Below, piece by piece: positions 1 to 9,656 of a DNA stretch of 64,000 bases. The stretch comes from Nannochloropsis oceanica (taxonomy: Eukaryota > Sar > Eustigmatophyceae > Eustigmatales > Monodopsidaceae): positions 558,001 to 622,000 of the forward strand of contig CP038119.1 of assembly GCA_004519485.1 (NCBI GenBank), in the 5' to 3' direction. The first letter of the stretch is position 1; each line of letters starts with the position of its first letter. The notes beneath the pieces are model-generated. The model did no database searches. It worked only from the letters and a program-made list of their open reading frames with translations, and had not been told where the DNA came from. The translations under genes and the position numbers were made by a program.

Positions 1-378
1 TGGCGTGTGCGTCTTTCCCGGCAGTGGAAAGACGGAAAAGGCTCCCGACATACCGAAGTGAATGTGGACGACGACAGGTGGCTCGTCGGGAAGGGCTTTC
101 TCCCAAAAATAGAATAGGTTCTTACCTACGGCTTCGATTCGTGCGAGACGCCTTCCGTCGATTAGCTTGGCTCCCTCGGTGAAGCGACCATTGGGAGAAG
201 TGGCCTTGAAGACATGTCCTAGCAAGAGCCGACGGTGCGCCGCGACGACGCGATGACAGCCATGGCCCTCTACCATTTGCAGGGAAAGGCGATATGCGGT
301 GGCAAGTGGGGGCCTGGCGAAGAAGAGAAGGAACGCCAAAAAACGCAGCAGTTGAGACTGACGTGCCGTAGCGCTCAT
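1..378 (-). CDS. Fpg/Nei-family DNA glycosylase, 5' part only (runs off the window)
   Basis: This is a base-excision-repair glycosylase/AP lyase of the formamidopyrimidine-DNA glycosylase / endonuclease VIII family. The frame is open from an ATG at 378-376 to the window edge (126 codons). Residues 1-35 are a hydrophobic leader (LLRFLAFLLFFARPPLATA core). They are followed by MVEGHGCHRV, which matches the N-terminal catalytic block of the family. Next comes the glycine-lysine region (IEAVGKNLFYFW) and VHIHFGMSG, the conserved beta-strand near the DNA-binding site. In this family the catalytic nucleophile is residue 2 after Met removal. Here it is Val rather than Pro, as in NEIL3. The leader means the catalytic N-terminus must be exposed either by leader cleavage or by starting at Met36. 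The C-terminal helix-two-turn-helix and any zinc finger lie outside the window. An organelle location is inferred from the leader. Confidence 0.75.
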   Translation of the reverse strand, partial: MSATARQSQLLRFLAFLLFFARPPLATAYRLSLQMVEGHGCHRVVAAHRRLLLGHVFKATSPNGRFTEGAKLIDGRRLARIEAVGKNLFYFWEKALPDEPPVVVHIHFGMSGAFSVFPLPGKTHTP

Positions 379-1294
379 GCAGGCCGTACCTGTGAACGTA
401 TTAAAGCTGACCACGGGGGGGTTGTGAGTGCGGCTGTGATGCTGAGTCATGCATACAACTGAAATCGCCTATTGCTCGCTGAGGAAGCAGTAGGAGCGTA
501 AAATAACGTCGTCTCAATACTGTAAGAAGAGAGTTCCTCTCCTCAGACGGGGGTCATATTAGAGCATAAATCATCTTGTATTCTTCTCAGTTCTGTGCTT
601 GTCTCGTCCTTGCTTGTAGATCGTACCTGTATGTCAGGGCGGGAGAGGGGTGGCTACCCGGGTATCCCGGACCCGTTTACCAAAGTATTATGACATAGTA
701 TCATGACCATATAAGCCTGAACCTCTTTGCCATCGTTCATACGTTTATTACAATACAACACTGCAATCTTGTTACCAAGCATCACACCTGTCATATGGTA
801 TAACTTCTTCACATGCATTGTGTCATGTTTCGCTAGCACAAACTCAAAAAGCGGTGCCGCAGCACAACAAAAGCAAACTACGTTGTTCTGAAGACAGATC
901 TCATGGCAAAGCTCAACTTTTACTTTCTTCATCTTTCTTACACCCCTCCGATTTGTTCCAAATAATACTTTTTCCATGCCGCTACCGCGGTCAAGAATTG
1001 TGATCATCTGTCTTCAAATTGTGTCCGTCAATACCCTGCTCCCGCGGGCCAGGATCAATGTATGTAAAACTGCTGGGGGTGTAGCCCTTCTGTCCATCCA
1101 CGCCTAGTTATCTCTCCATCTCTTCCCTTCGTGTCTCTATCGTGTCTTTCCCTTTCTTTTTCCGTTCACTCGCTCAAACAACTGTGTCTCCAAAACCTGC
1201 GCGCATTTCATCTAATACCGTCTTAATTGAAAAAAAAAACGGAGGAAAATCTTCATGCAACATGCAATACCCTTCCTCTCTAATCTCTGCTATC
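379..1294. other. Intergenic: glycosylase promoter side and 3' flank of the first secreted-protein gene
   Basis: No convincing gene is seen. Positions 379-701 are unique sequence upstream of the glycosylase. From 702 onward the sequence belongs to the first copy of the tandem duplication and repeats at +3803. Short frames on both strands here have no family resemblance. Confidence 0.5.
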
Positions 1295-3067
1295 TTAATA
1301 AACTCCGCACTTTACTTTGAGGCCCACGCCTCCCGCTTCCACGTCCAAGTTGAGCACGCGCAGGAAGACGGGGATGCTGATGGGCATGAACAAGCTGACC
1401 GTGGACGAGGTCGGGACCCTGGCACAGCTCTCGTCGTTGTCGTTGCTGGCCAGAGGGTACGCGCCGTCGGACGGATCCTGGTCAAACAGGCTGAGGCTCG
1501 TGTCCACCTCCGTGCCATTCACGCATGTCGTGGCCCGCACCGTCACGTTCGGCCCATTGATGCCGTTCACCTGGAACAAGGCTCCGAGCCCTTGCGGGGC
1601 AAGCTCGAATGTCACAGTCGCGTCGCACTCGATCATCGAAGGAAAGCCGGGAAGCAAGCTCACGGACCCATCATCCTCGACAGCCGGATCTTCCGCCTCA
1701 TCCTCCCCGTCCTCCGCATCATCGTCATCCTCAGAGCCGGACTCGGCACCAGTCGAGCCGTCCTCCGGCCGAGAGGCTGATTCGGAGGACGTGTTGCTTC
1801 CATCCTCAACGTCTGTGGAAGGAGTAGAGTCCCCCTCGTCGCCACCCACCCCAGGCAGCAGATCGGCGATGATTTCACGCACATCGCAGAACTCGATGGA
1901 CGTGGAGTTGCGGGTGTCGAAGATGGTGGCGAAAGTCTTGTCGTGGATGGCCTTCTTCAGCATTTCCAGCGTCATCCAGTCCTGGGTGCCGCTGAAGCTG
2001 AAGTCGAAGATGCAAGGGTCGATTACGTGCGCGCACGCAGACGCGTTGGGCACCGTCAGAGCGGGTGCCGAGTGGTGGCCCAGCAAGGTGCAGTTCACGG
2101 GCGGTACGTCGTGCTCCTCCGCAAGACCGAGGAGGTGGCCAAAGTTCACACTCACATCGTGCATGTCCGCGTGAGCCAGGCTGCAGTTACCCTCCACAGT
2201 CAATTGCGTGATCCAGACCGGGGGCAACGAGGGCAGCGCAGGGGTGGCCGGCACGGCAGGGACAGGCACACTCTCATTGCCGGTGCTCTCAGAAAGAGAC
2301 ACGGTCTTGCGGCAGAACGTCTCCCATCCACCACCAGCGCCGCCGTCGGACGTCTCCGGCGCGCCACCAATAAACGTCAACCCACTGGGAAGCCCTTCGG
2401 CATCTACCGTCACGGCAGAGGGCCAAGCGCTGTCATCGAAGGAGGCGGAGCTCCAGCTGCCCTCCTCGGGAAAGTGGTTGATGCACACCCACGAGTCGTC
2501 GGTCGCCACGGACACGCCACACACATCAAACGTGGCCCCCACCATGGGCTGGGGCGCGGGGTTCCCACCCAACATAACAGTGGGCAAGGAGAAGGCCGTG
2601 CAGAAGGACTTGAGCACGAGCGTCACGCTGCTGATGTTCCCCGACAGGGCAAGCGTAGAGTGGGAGGCGCCGTTGCCCATGCCCATGGTCGCGTCCAACG
2701 ACTCGCCGTTCACAAAGGCCCACATGTTGCACGGCGAAGCGATTTCCGCCGACACGACGCAGCCACTGCCGCTGGCGCCCTCGTCTCCGCTGCCGTGGTG
2801 CGCGCCGAGGGTCGGGTCCGTCCACATCAGGTGACGAGACAGGTCCTCAGAACCCGCCGCAGCACCAGGCTTGTTTCCGCGCTGTTGGTAAGAAGAAGGG
2901 AACGACCAGGGTAGGAGTGAGCCTTTCGTCTGCTTCAGGGGCGTGCAAGCCTGGACGCTTCGGGTAGGAAAGGAGCAGGTCGGATGAGGGACACACGTAC
3001 AAGTCACTTACCAAGCCTTTGCTGGCGGCCCTGGCCACAGATGGCGCGCTCACCAGTGCGATGAGAG
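702..3067. repeat. Tandem segmental duplication, copy 1
   Basis: This 2.37 kb block recurs at 4505-6870 in the same orientation, offset 3803 bp. By eye the first 2.1 kb (702 to about 2818) is identical. The only differences seen are four base changes between about 2819 and 2975, close to the 5' end of the gene. Identity drops abruptly at 3067, inside the signal-peptide codons. Further upstream (to about 3660) the two copies are still recognisably related but strongly diverged. Confidence 0.93.
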
Positions 3068-3083
3068 CTGTAGTCAGCTTCAT
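1295..3083 (-). CDS. Secreted protein with C-terminal PPC-like domain, copy A (2 exons)
   Basis: Exons are 3083-3012 and 2881-1295, giving 552 residues. The 130-nt intron has donor GTAAGT and acceptor CAACAG and is phase 0. Residues 1-20 are a signal peptide (MKLTTALIALVSAPSVARA). The mature part is rich in Cys and in Asn-X-Ser/Thr sites. It holds a segment like a galactose-binding/jelly-roll module (SWSSASFDDSAWPSAV). An acidic Ser/Asp/Glu linker follows at roughly residues 385-430. The last 110 residues resemble a bacterial-type pre-peptidase C-terminal (PPC) fold, with VDTSLSLFDQD, SNDNDESC and a final VGLKVKC strand. Function is unknown; an extracellular or cell-surface role is inferred. 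It lies head-to-tail with copy B. Confidence 0.8.
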
Positions 3084-4504
3084 GGCCTTAGTATTACCCT
3101 TGCTGTGTGGGTGCGCGTGAGGGGTGTCATGGGTAATATATTATGTCATGTCACTTCTGTTTGAATTAAGAAGATGGAAGGATGAACCTGGGTCGGCCTT
3201 TCGTTGGAGGTCGACGCAGAGTAAGGCAAAGCAGCGTCTCATACTAACAGGACATCGCCTTCGATTGTGTCTCTGTGTGCAGTGCATCTCTCTGAGCGTT
3301 CTTAGCCGTGCGCATTTAGCGTCCATCGGTATATTAAGTCTGAGCTTTCGAGAGAGAGCCTGGACTGCAAGCTTCTGCATGCCGCTGCATCCACAGACGC
3401 ACATGAACCAAATACTAACCAAATGCCGCACACGCCGTGAATACGACACCGCCAGAATCGTTCTCGCTCTCGTCTTTATGAATTTTCTGCCCCCGGCAGC
3501 CTTCTGCCTATAGCCTGCGCATGAACACCTTGCATCTTGCACCTGCACCACAAAAAGAAAACGACAGCAAGGGCTGCGCACCCATAAGCCCATAAGCGAA
3601 TACTGGAATTGGCGACTTCGCCCGCCAACTGAAATCCGGTCCGTTACGAACATAAAGCTTAGAAGAACAGACATTGAGGCTGCGGCGCGGCTGGTCCCGT
3701 CGAGCTTTTTTCTTATCCGGTGGATTGCTATCGGTTCATTGATATAATAAAATTTGAATGGTGTAATAAGAGAATTTGTAATTTTTAAGGCCGAGGAATC
3801 AAAATCGAAGGACCGAAGGGTCTGGAGGACGCGGTAACGATGTTTCTTTCAGCGAAAAAAGTGGTCAGACACCGTCCAACCCCAAACCACCCCATCACGA
3901 CCTTTTCGCACCTGCCGCGATTTGGACGGTGTCCGATAGAAACATCGCCGACTCGGGTGAAAGTACTCTTTCACTATTGACAATACATGGATCTCCCACA
4001 CACCCTGTGGACCCTCGACAAGCTCGAGAAGGTGGACTCGAGAGATCCGACACCAGGACCTGACTTCGAGTTCAGGAGGTCTTGTCTTGTCTTACTTGTT
4101 CCAAATGTACTCTCAGGGAAGGATTGTTATGCCGCATGCTAAATCAGGCCGACAATGCACGGTGCAGTGCGTCACATCCCGTGAGGGGGGGTGCTTAGGT
4201 CTTGTGCACTTAAATTACCTCGAAGTTTGTGCGGCGCGGTCATTCCCTTCCTCGACCAAATACATAGTGGATCTGTTTGTATCTGTCCCGTCTCAGGGTT
4301 CCGCTCATATTTATTTCTTATACGTGCATGCATCATTTTCAGGGTAAATTCTCCTTTCGCATAAATGTTTTATTTTTCGAAGAGCGGATTCGTAAGGGAC
4401 TCGTAACATGTTGCATCTGAATTTCTTTTCGGCCAATAAAAGATGTAACAAATAAACATGCGCTCTATGTAAATTACGCTTAATTTCCTAAAATCATATC
4501 TTTG
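3084..4504. other. Intergenic region between the duplicated genes
   Basis: About 3084-3660 is the upstream region of copy A. It shares diverged blocks with the upstream region of copy B, for example the stretch around GAGAGAGCCTGGACTGCAAG at 3350 and 7090, and the CCCATAAG block at 3580 and 7310. From 3690 on it is unique sequence with a fold-back (3838-3947). No gene is supported; the frames here have no start context or family likeness. Confidence 0.5.
3838..3947. repeat. Imperfect fold-back (inverted repeat)
   Basis: Left-arm pieces CGATGTTTCT (3838-3847) and GACACCGTCCAA (3868-3879) are complementary to TTGGACGGTGTC (3922-3933) and AGAAACATCG (3938-3947). The left arm carries about 16 extra bases between its two pieces. 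The arms enclose about 42 bp. It could be a regulatory hairpin or the remains of a small terminal-inverted-repeat element; no flanking target-site duplication is evident. Confidence 0.6.
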
Positions 4505-6870
4505 CATGACCATATAAGCCTGAACCTCTTTGCCATCGTTCATACGTTTATTACAATACAACACTGCAATCTTGTTACCAAGCATCACACCTGTCATATG
4601 GTATAACTTCTTCACATGCATTGTGTCATGTTTCGCTAGCACAAACTCAAAAAGCGGTGCCGCAGCACAACAAAAGCAAACTACGTTGTTCTGAAGACAG
4701 ATCTCATGGCAAAGCTCAACTTTTACTTTCTTCATCTTTCTTACACCCCTCCGATTTGTTCCAAATAATACTTTTTCCATGCCGCTACCGCGGTCAAGAA
4801 TTGTGATCATCTGTCTTCAAATTGTGTCCGTCAATACCCTGCTCCCGCGGGCCAGGATCAATGTATGTAAAACTGCTGGGGGTGTAGCCCTTCTGTCCAT
4901 CCACGCCTAGTTATCTCTCCATCTCTTCCCTTCGTGTCTCTATCGTGTCTTTCCCTTTCTTTTTCCGTTCACTCGCTCAAACAACTGTGTCTCCAAAACC
5001 TGCGCGCATTTCATCTAATACCGTCTTAATTGAAAAAAAAAACGGAGGAAAATCTTCATGCAACATGCAATACCCTTCCTCTCTAATCTCTGCTATCTTA
5101 ATAAACTCCGCACTTTACTTTGAGGCCCACGCCTCCCGCTTCCACGTCCAAGTTGAGCACGCGCAGGAAGACGGGGATGCTGATGGGCATGAACAAGCTG
5201 ACCGTGGACGAGGTCGGGACCCTGGCACAGCTCTCGTCGTTGTCGTTGCTGGCCAGAGGGTACGCGCCGTCGGACGGATCCTGGTCAAACAGGCTGAGGC
5301 TCGTGTCCACCTCCGTGCCATTCACGCATGTCGTGGCCCGCACCGTCACGTTCGGCCCATTGATGCCGTTCACCTGGAACAAGGCTCCGAGCCCTTGCGG
5401 GGCAAGCTCGAATGTCACAGTCGCGTCGCACTCGATCATCGAAGGAAAGCCGGGAAGCAAGCTCACGGACCCATCATCCTCGACAGCCGGATCTTCCGCC
5501 TCATCCTCCCCGTCCTCCGCATCATCGTCATCCTCAGAGCCGGACTCGGCACCAGTCGAGCCGTCCTCCGGCCGAGAGGCTGATTCGGAGGACGTGTTGC
5601 TTCCATCCTCAACGTCTGTGGAAGGAGTAGAGTCCCCCTCGTCGCCACCCACCCCAGGCAGCAGATCGGCGATGATTTCACGCACATCGCAGAACTCGAT
5701 GGACGTGGAGTTGCGGGTGTCGAAGATGGTGGCGAAAGTCTTGTCGTGGATGGCCTTCTTCAGCATTTCCAGCGTCATCCAGTCCTGGGTGCCGCTGAAG
5801 CTGAAGTCGAAGATGCAAGGGTCGATTACGTGCGCGCACGCAGACGCGTTGGGCACCGTCAGAGCGGGTGCCGAGTGGTGGCCCAGCAAGGTGCAGTTCA
5901 CGGGCGGTACGTCGTGCTCCTCCGCAAGACCGAGGAGGTGGCCAAAGTTCACACTCACATCGTGCATGTCCGCGTGAGCCAGGCTGCAGTTACCCTCCAC
6001 AGTCAATTGCGTGATCCAGACCGGGGGCAACGAGGGCAGCGCAGGGGTGGCCGGCACGGCAGGGACAGGCACACTCTCATTGCCGGTGCTCTCAGAAAGA
6101 GACACGGTCTTGCGGCAGAACGTCTCCCATCCACCACCAGCGCCGCCGTCGGACGTCTCCGGCGCGCCACCAATAAACGTCAACCCACTGGGAAGCCCTT
6201 CGGCATCTACCGTCACGGCAGAGGGCCAAGCGCTGTCATCGAAGGAGGCGGAGCTCCAGCTGCCCTCCTCGGGAAAGTGGTTGATGCACACCCACGAGTC
6301 GTCGGTCGCCACGGACACGCCACACACATCAAACGTGGCCCCCACCATGGGCTGGGGCGCGGGGTTCCCACCCAACATAACAGTGGGCAAGGAGAAGGCC
6401 GTGCAGAAGGACTTGAGCACGAGCGTCACGCTGCTGATGTTCCCCGACAGGGCAAGCGTAGAGTGGGAGGCGCCGTTGCCCATGCCCATGGTCGCGTCCA
6501 ACGACTCGCCGTTCACAAAGGCCCACATGTTGCACGGCGAAGCGATTTCCGCCGACACGACGCAGCCACTGCCGCTGGCGCCCTCGTCTCCGCTGCCGTG
6601 GTGCGCGCCGAGGGTCGGGTTCGTCCACATCAGGTGACGAGACAGGTCCTCAGAACCCGCCGCAGTACCAGGCTTGTTTCCGCGCTGTTGGTAAGAAGAA
6701 GGGAACGACCAGGGTATGAGTGAGCCTTTCGTCTGCTTCAGGGGCGTGCAAGCCTGGACGCTTCGGGTAGGAAAGGGGCAGGTCGGATGAGGGACACACG
6801 TACAAGTCACTTACCAAGCCTTTGCTGGCGGCCCTGGCCACAGATGGCGCGCTCACCAGTGCGATGAGAG
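4505..6870. repeat. Tandem segmental duplication, copy 2
   Basis: Second copy of the 702-3067 block, same orientation, offset 3803 bp. It includes the 3' flank, all of exon 2, the intron and most of exon 1 of the secreted-protein gene. Confidence 0.93.
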
Positions 6871-6886
6871 TTGGAATGAATTTCAT
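5098..6886 (-). CDS. Secreted protein with C-terminal PPC-like domain, copy B (2 exons)
   Basis: Exons are 6886-6815 and 6684-5098, giving 552 residues. The intron has the same length and splice sites as in copy A. The predicted mature protein differs from copy A at only two residues seen (Thr for Ala and Asn for Asp, just after the splice junction). The signal peptide start differs more (MKFIPTLIALV against MKLTTALIALV). The domain picture is as for copy A: jelly-roll-like middle, acidic linker, PPC-like end with Cys pairs. Because the promoters have diverged while the products are almost the same, the two genes may be expressed differently and supply the same protein. That is inference. Confidence 0.8.
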
Positions 6887-7850
6887 GATGTCTTTTGTAC
6901 GTCTGTGTTGGGGGGGAGGGGCTGTAATTTGAATTCAGATGGAAGGATGAACCTGGGTCGGCCTTTCATTTAAGGCCTGCACAGAAGCGCCCTGCAAGGT
7001 CCAATGGGACATGGCCTTTTTGTTACGCTGTGTGAAGTGCACCCCTTTGTGCGTCTTTGACCACGCGCATTTGGCGCCTGTGAGTTTGTGAAACAAGAGA
7101 GAGCCTGGACTGCAAGCTTCTGGGTGCTGCTGCGTTCAGCCGCAGACATAACCAAATGCGGCACACGCCGTCAAAACGGCACCGTCGAGATAGCGCTGGC
7201 TTATTCCTCGTTCTAGTGAGCTCTTGAAATTATTTGTGCACTCGGCGGTCTTCTACCAATGGCAGATATGTGCGAATTACAAGGAAACGAGTGCAAGAGC
7301 TGCGCAGCGCGCCCATAAGTGTGCCGAACAAAATTTCTGGCGACTCCGCCGACGGCGAATTCCGCCGTTGTGAGCCTGTTGTGAGCAGCTGTCATTCTGG
7401 TTAGTATGGTGTTGTAACTGTACAGCAATACGTCCGGTGGGAGGTGTATGCAGGGTGAAAATGCGCCTATTTTAGCACACCAAATCTGACTATGGTCACA
7501 TATTACATCGCGTTGCATGGATGTGCCTGCAGTGCCGGAGGAAAGTATCATAGAACGGCCACGGCCACTCGATACGTAGACTACGGGCTCAATGCCACAA
7601 ATCGATTCATCCTCGGGCAACAACAAATAAACTGGATGGTAGAAAACATGAAATTCCCGCGCCTCTCCACCCTAGTATCTGGTTGTTATCCACATGCTTT
7701 GAGCTCTATTTTTTTTCTTTCGACGAGTACAATCTTTCCTCAATTTTCCCTTGCCCGTGCCTTCGCCCACCCTCTTCCCTGTCCCCCCACTTCACCGGCT
7801 GGTTGGTTTAATACCACGTGTGCAAGCATTTGTTGGGCATCAGCGCCAGT
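6887..7850. other. Intergenic: upstream region of copy B and 3' flank of the next gene
   Basis: Positions 6930 to about 7390 are the diverged counterpart of 3170 to about 3660 upstream of copy A. The rest, to 7850, is unique and ends at the stop codon of the RRM-like gene. No gene is supported. Confidence 0.5.
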
Positions 7851-9401
7851 CTAGTGTTGGGCAGTCCCGCCCTCCTCTCCTTCCTCGTCACAGCTTTCTC
7901 CAACCTCTTTCAAAAAGGAGATGCTCAGTTCCTCAAGCGGCGGTGGTGGTGGCACACTCAGCCCCTTGCCAGCCATGTCTTGGACACTGTACTCACCCGA
8001 AGAGAGTGTGAAGAAGAGATTCCGGCCCAGTCCTCGCGTGGGCTTATAAAGATGCCGCTGTGAAGTGGGGTGTGTGTATTACATAGAGGAGTCATTATGT
8101 CCCAATCGATCTAAAGACACACCTTCCTTTCATCACCCGCCCTGTAAAGTTCCCTGTTGCCTACCTGCCAGCAGATGCCAAACATCCGTACATCGTCGCT
8201 CAGGGCCCGGTCGTAGGTGGCTTTGTCACCAAGCTGGATGATCGCTATGTGTTTGAGTGAAAGGAGTGATGCGCGTGTGAGAGTCTGTTCAGGCCTTTCT
8301 TGGCAGCTTGATCACGGGCGCATGTATTCCTTCAATGGCAACGTACCCGTTCTCGGTCCTGTTTCCTGCAAATCATCCGTCCATTGTCGCCTTCTCCTTG
8401 CTCGCATTGCCTCCAACACTACCACTGCCTCCACCTCGCCATTCCCACTCAAACCCGCGAATATCTGAAACAGGTCTCGTGCTGTGACCGTGTCTGGGAT
8501 TTGATCTAGAAAGACCTTGAGTGGGTAGTACCGGTATGACAAGTGCTGCCGAATCCCTTCTACGAGCTGCTCAGCTGCCGCCAGGCTGGGCACATGCTCC
8601 CTGTCCCAGTCCGCCAATTTACGGGCGGTCACGGCGGCGGGCGAACGGTTGGAAGGTGGTAGTTTCTTCTCCTTCTTCTCCTTCTTCTCCTTCTTCTCCT
8701 TTTGCTTCTTCCTATTTTCGAGCAACGTGGGTTCGGATATAGAGTCAGTAGTGGTGACGTAGGCTTCTTCGTTGACATTGTCGATCCGTGGGCGAGAAGG
8801 TAGAGGAGAAAGAGGAGGACAAGGGACGGCGCTGGCATCCGGGGATGGCGATGATGCTGTCGACACTTTCCGTCGCCGGCGCAAAGACGGAGTTTTTTTA
8901 GGAGGTGCATCCAATGGCGAGACATAAGTAGGATTTTCCACACCTGAAGCTGCTTCATCAGTCGGCGCCGCCTTTTTCCTACGGCGATGCTTGGGGGATC
9001 CACCGTGGGCTGCGGTATCAGCAAGCCGGCTTGGAGTGGACAGCTCTGGCGGTCGCAATGGTGGCAAGGAAAGGGTGAAATCGTCGATAATAAACGCTGG
9101 ACCGCTTGCAAAAGTTCGCCTTTGTTTCTCTTGTGTCAAAAAGCCTTTGGGTGCAGGGTAGAAGGGAGGAAGACGTCAGGTGGGTCTTTGTGGTCTTCCT
9201 TTGAAACTCAGCCACTTTCGCCCTGCCACATCCAATACGAAACCTACATTGAAATGATGGCCGTCCAGATGATGTAATTGATAACTTCTTGGGTAAGCCG
9301 GAGTATGTCGAGGAGGAGGAGGGGGCGACAGGAGCGGAACTGGCAGCATGACGGATACTTCGAGCCCACGGGATGTGTGTGCGGTGGACGAGCCGGTACA
9401 T
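7851..9401 (-). CDS. Probable mitochondrial RRM-like protein (4 exons)
   Basis: Exons are 9401-9248, 9144-8347, 8244-8165 and 8057-7851, giving 412 residues. All three introns (103, 102, 107 nt) start GT, end AG and keep phase. The first 35 residues (MYRLVHRTHIPWARSIRHAA then Ser/Pro-rich) look like a mitochondrial presequence. A basic, Ser/Pro-rich middle with KKEK repeats follows. Residues about 255-345 show a beta-alpha-beta pattern like an RNA-recognition motif: VFLDQIP, helix DLFQIFAGL, strand GEVEAVVVL, then AIIQLGDKATYDRALS and FGICWQ. The exact family is not recognised; a mitochondrial RNA-binding or ribosome-associated role is a guess. An ATG-less reading of exon 2 alone was rejected because splicing supplies both start and leader. 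Confidence 0.6.
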
Positions 9402-9656
9402 GGAGGTGAAGAAAATAAACAGGTCTCACAGGAACATGTTGCTTAACTATGTTTTCAGATGAGGGTCTTGAGTTAAAGAAGAACTCAAAATAGGATTAAT
9501 AGGGGGAGAGAGCCCGGGAGCCGTCGAACAAGCCCGAGGGGGGCGGTTAACGCGTACGTTGCATTAACCCGAACGCGATGCCGCGACAAATTACATTTGT
9601 CTACTTTATTGCTATATTGTTTTAAAAGATTTTCGATCATTTGTGTCAAATTTATA

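Noticed and set aside
654-1007. Minus-strand 117-codon frame, repeated as a 146-codon frame at 4370-4810
   Set aside because: It is present twice only because it lies inside the duplicated 3' flank. Its C-terminus differs at the edge of the duplication and it has no family likeness.
1317-2174. Long plus-strand frames (up to 325 codons) opposite both secreted-protein genes
   Set aside because: They are antisense shadows of a G/C-rich exon. The minus-strand reading has a signal peptide, a consistent intron and Cys/N-glycosylation patterns.
3141-3674. 177-codon minus-strand frame upstream of copy A
   Set aside because: It lies in a promoter region whose diverged counterpart near 7000-7400 does not keep the frame.
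8312-9139. 275-codon minus-strand frame as a complete gene
   Set aside because: It begins with TTG and stops inside a predicted intron. Splicing adds a start with a mitochondrial leader and a conserved-looking C-terminus.
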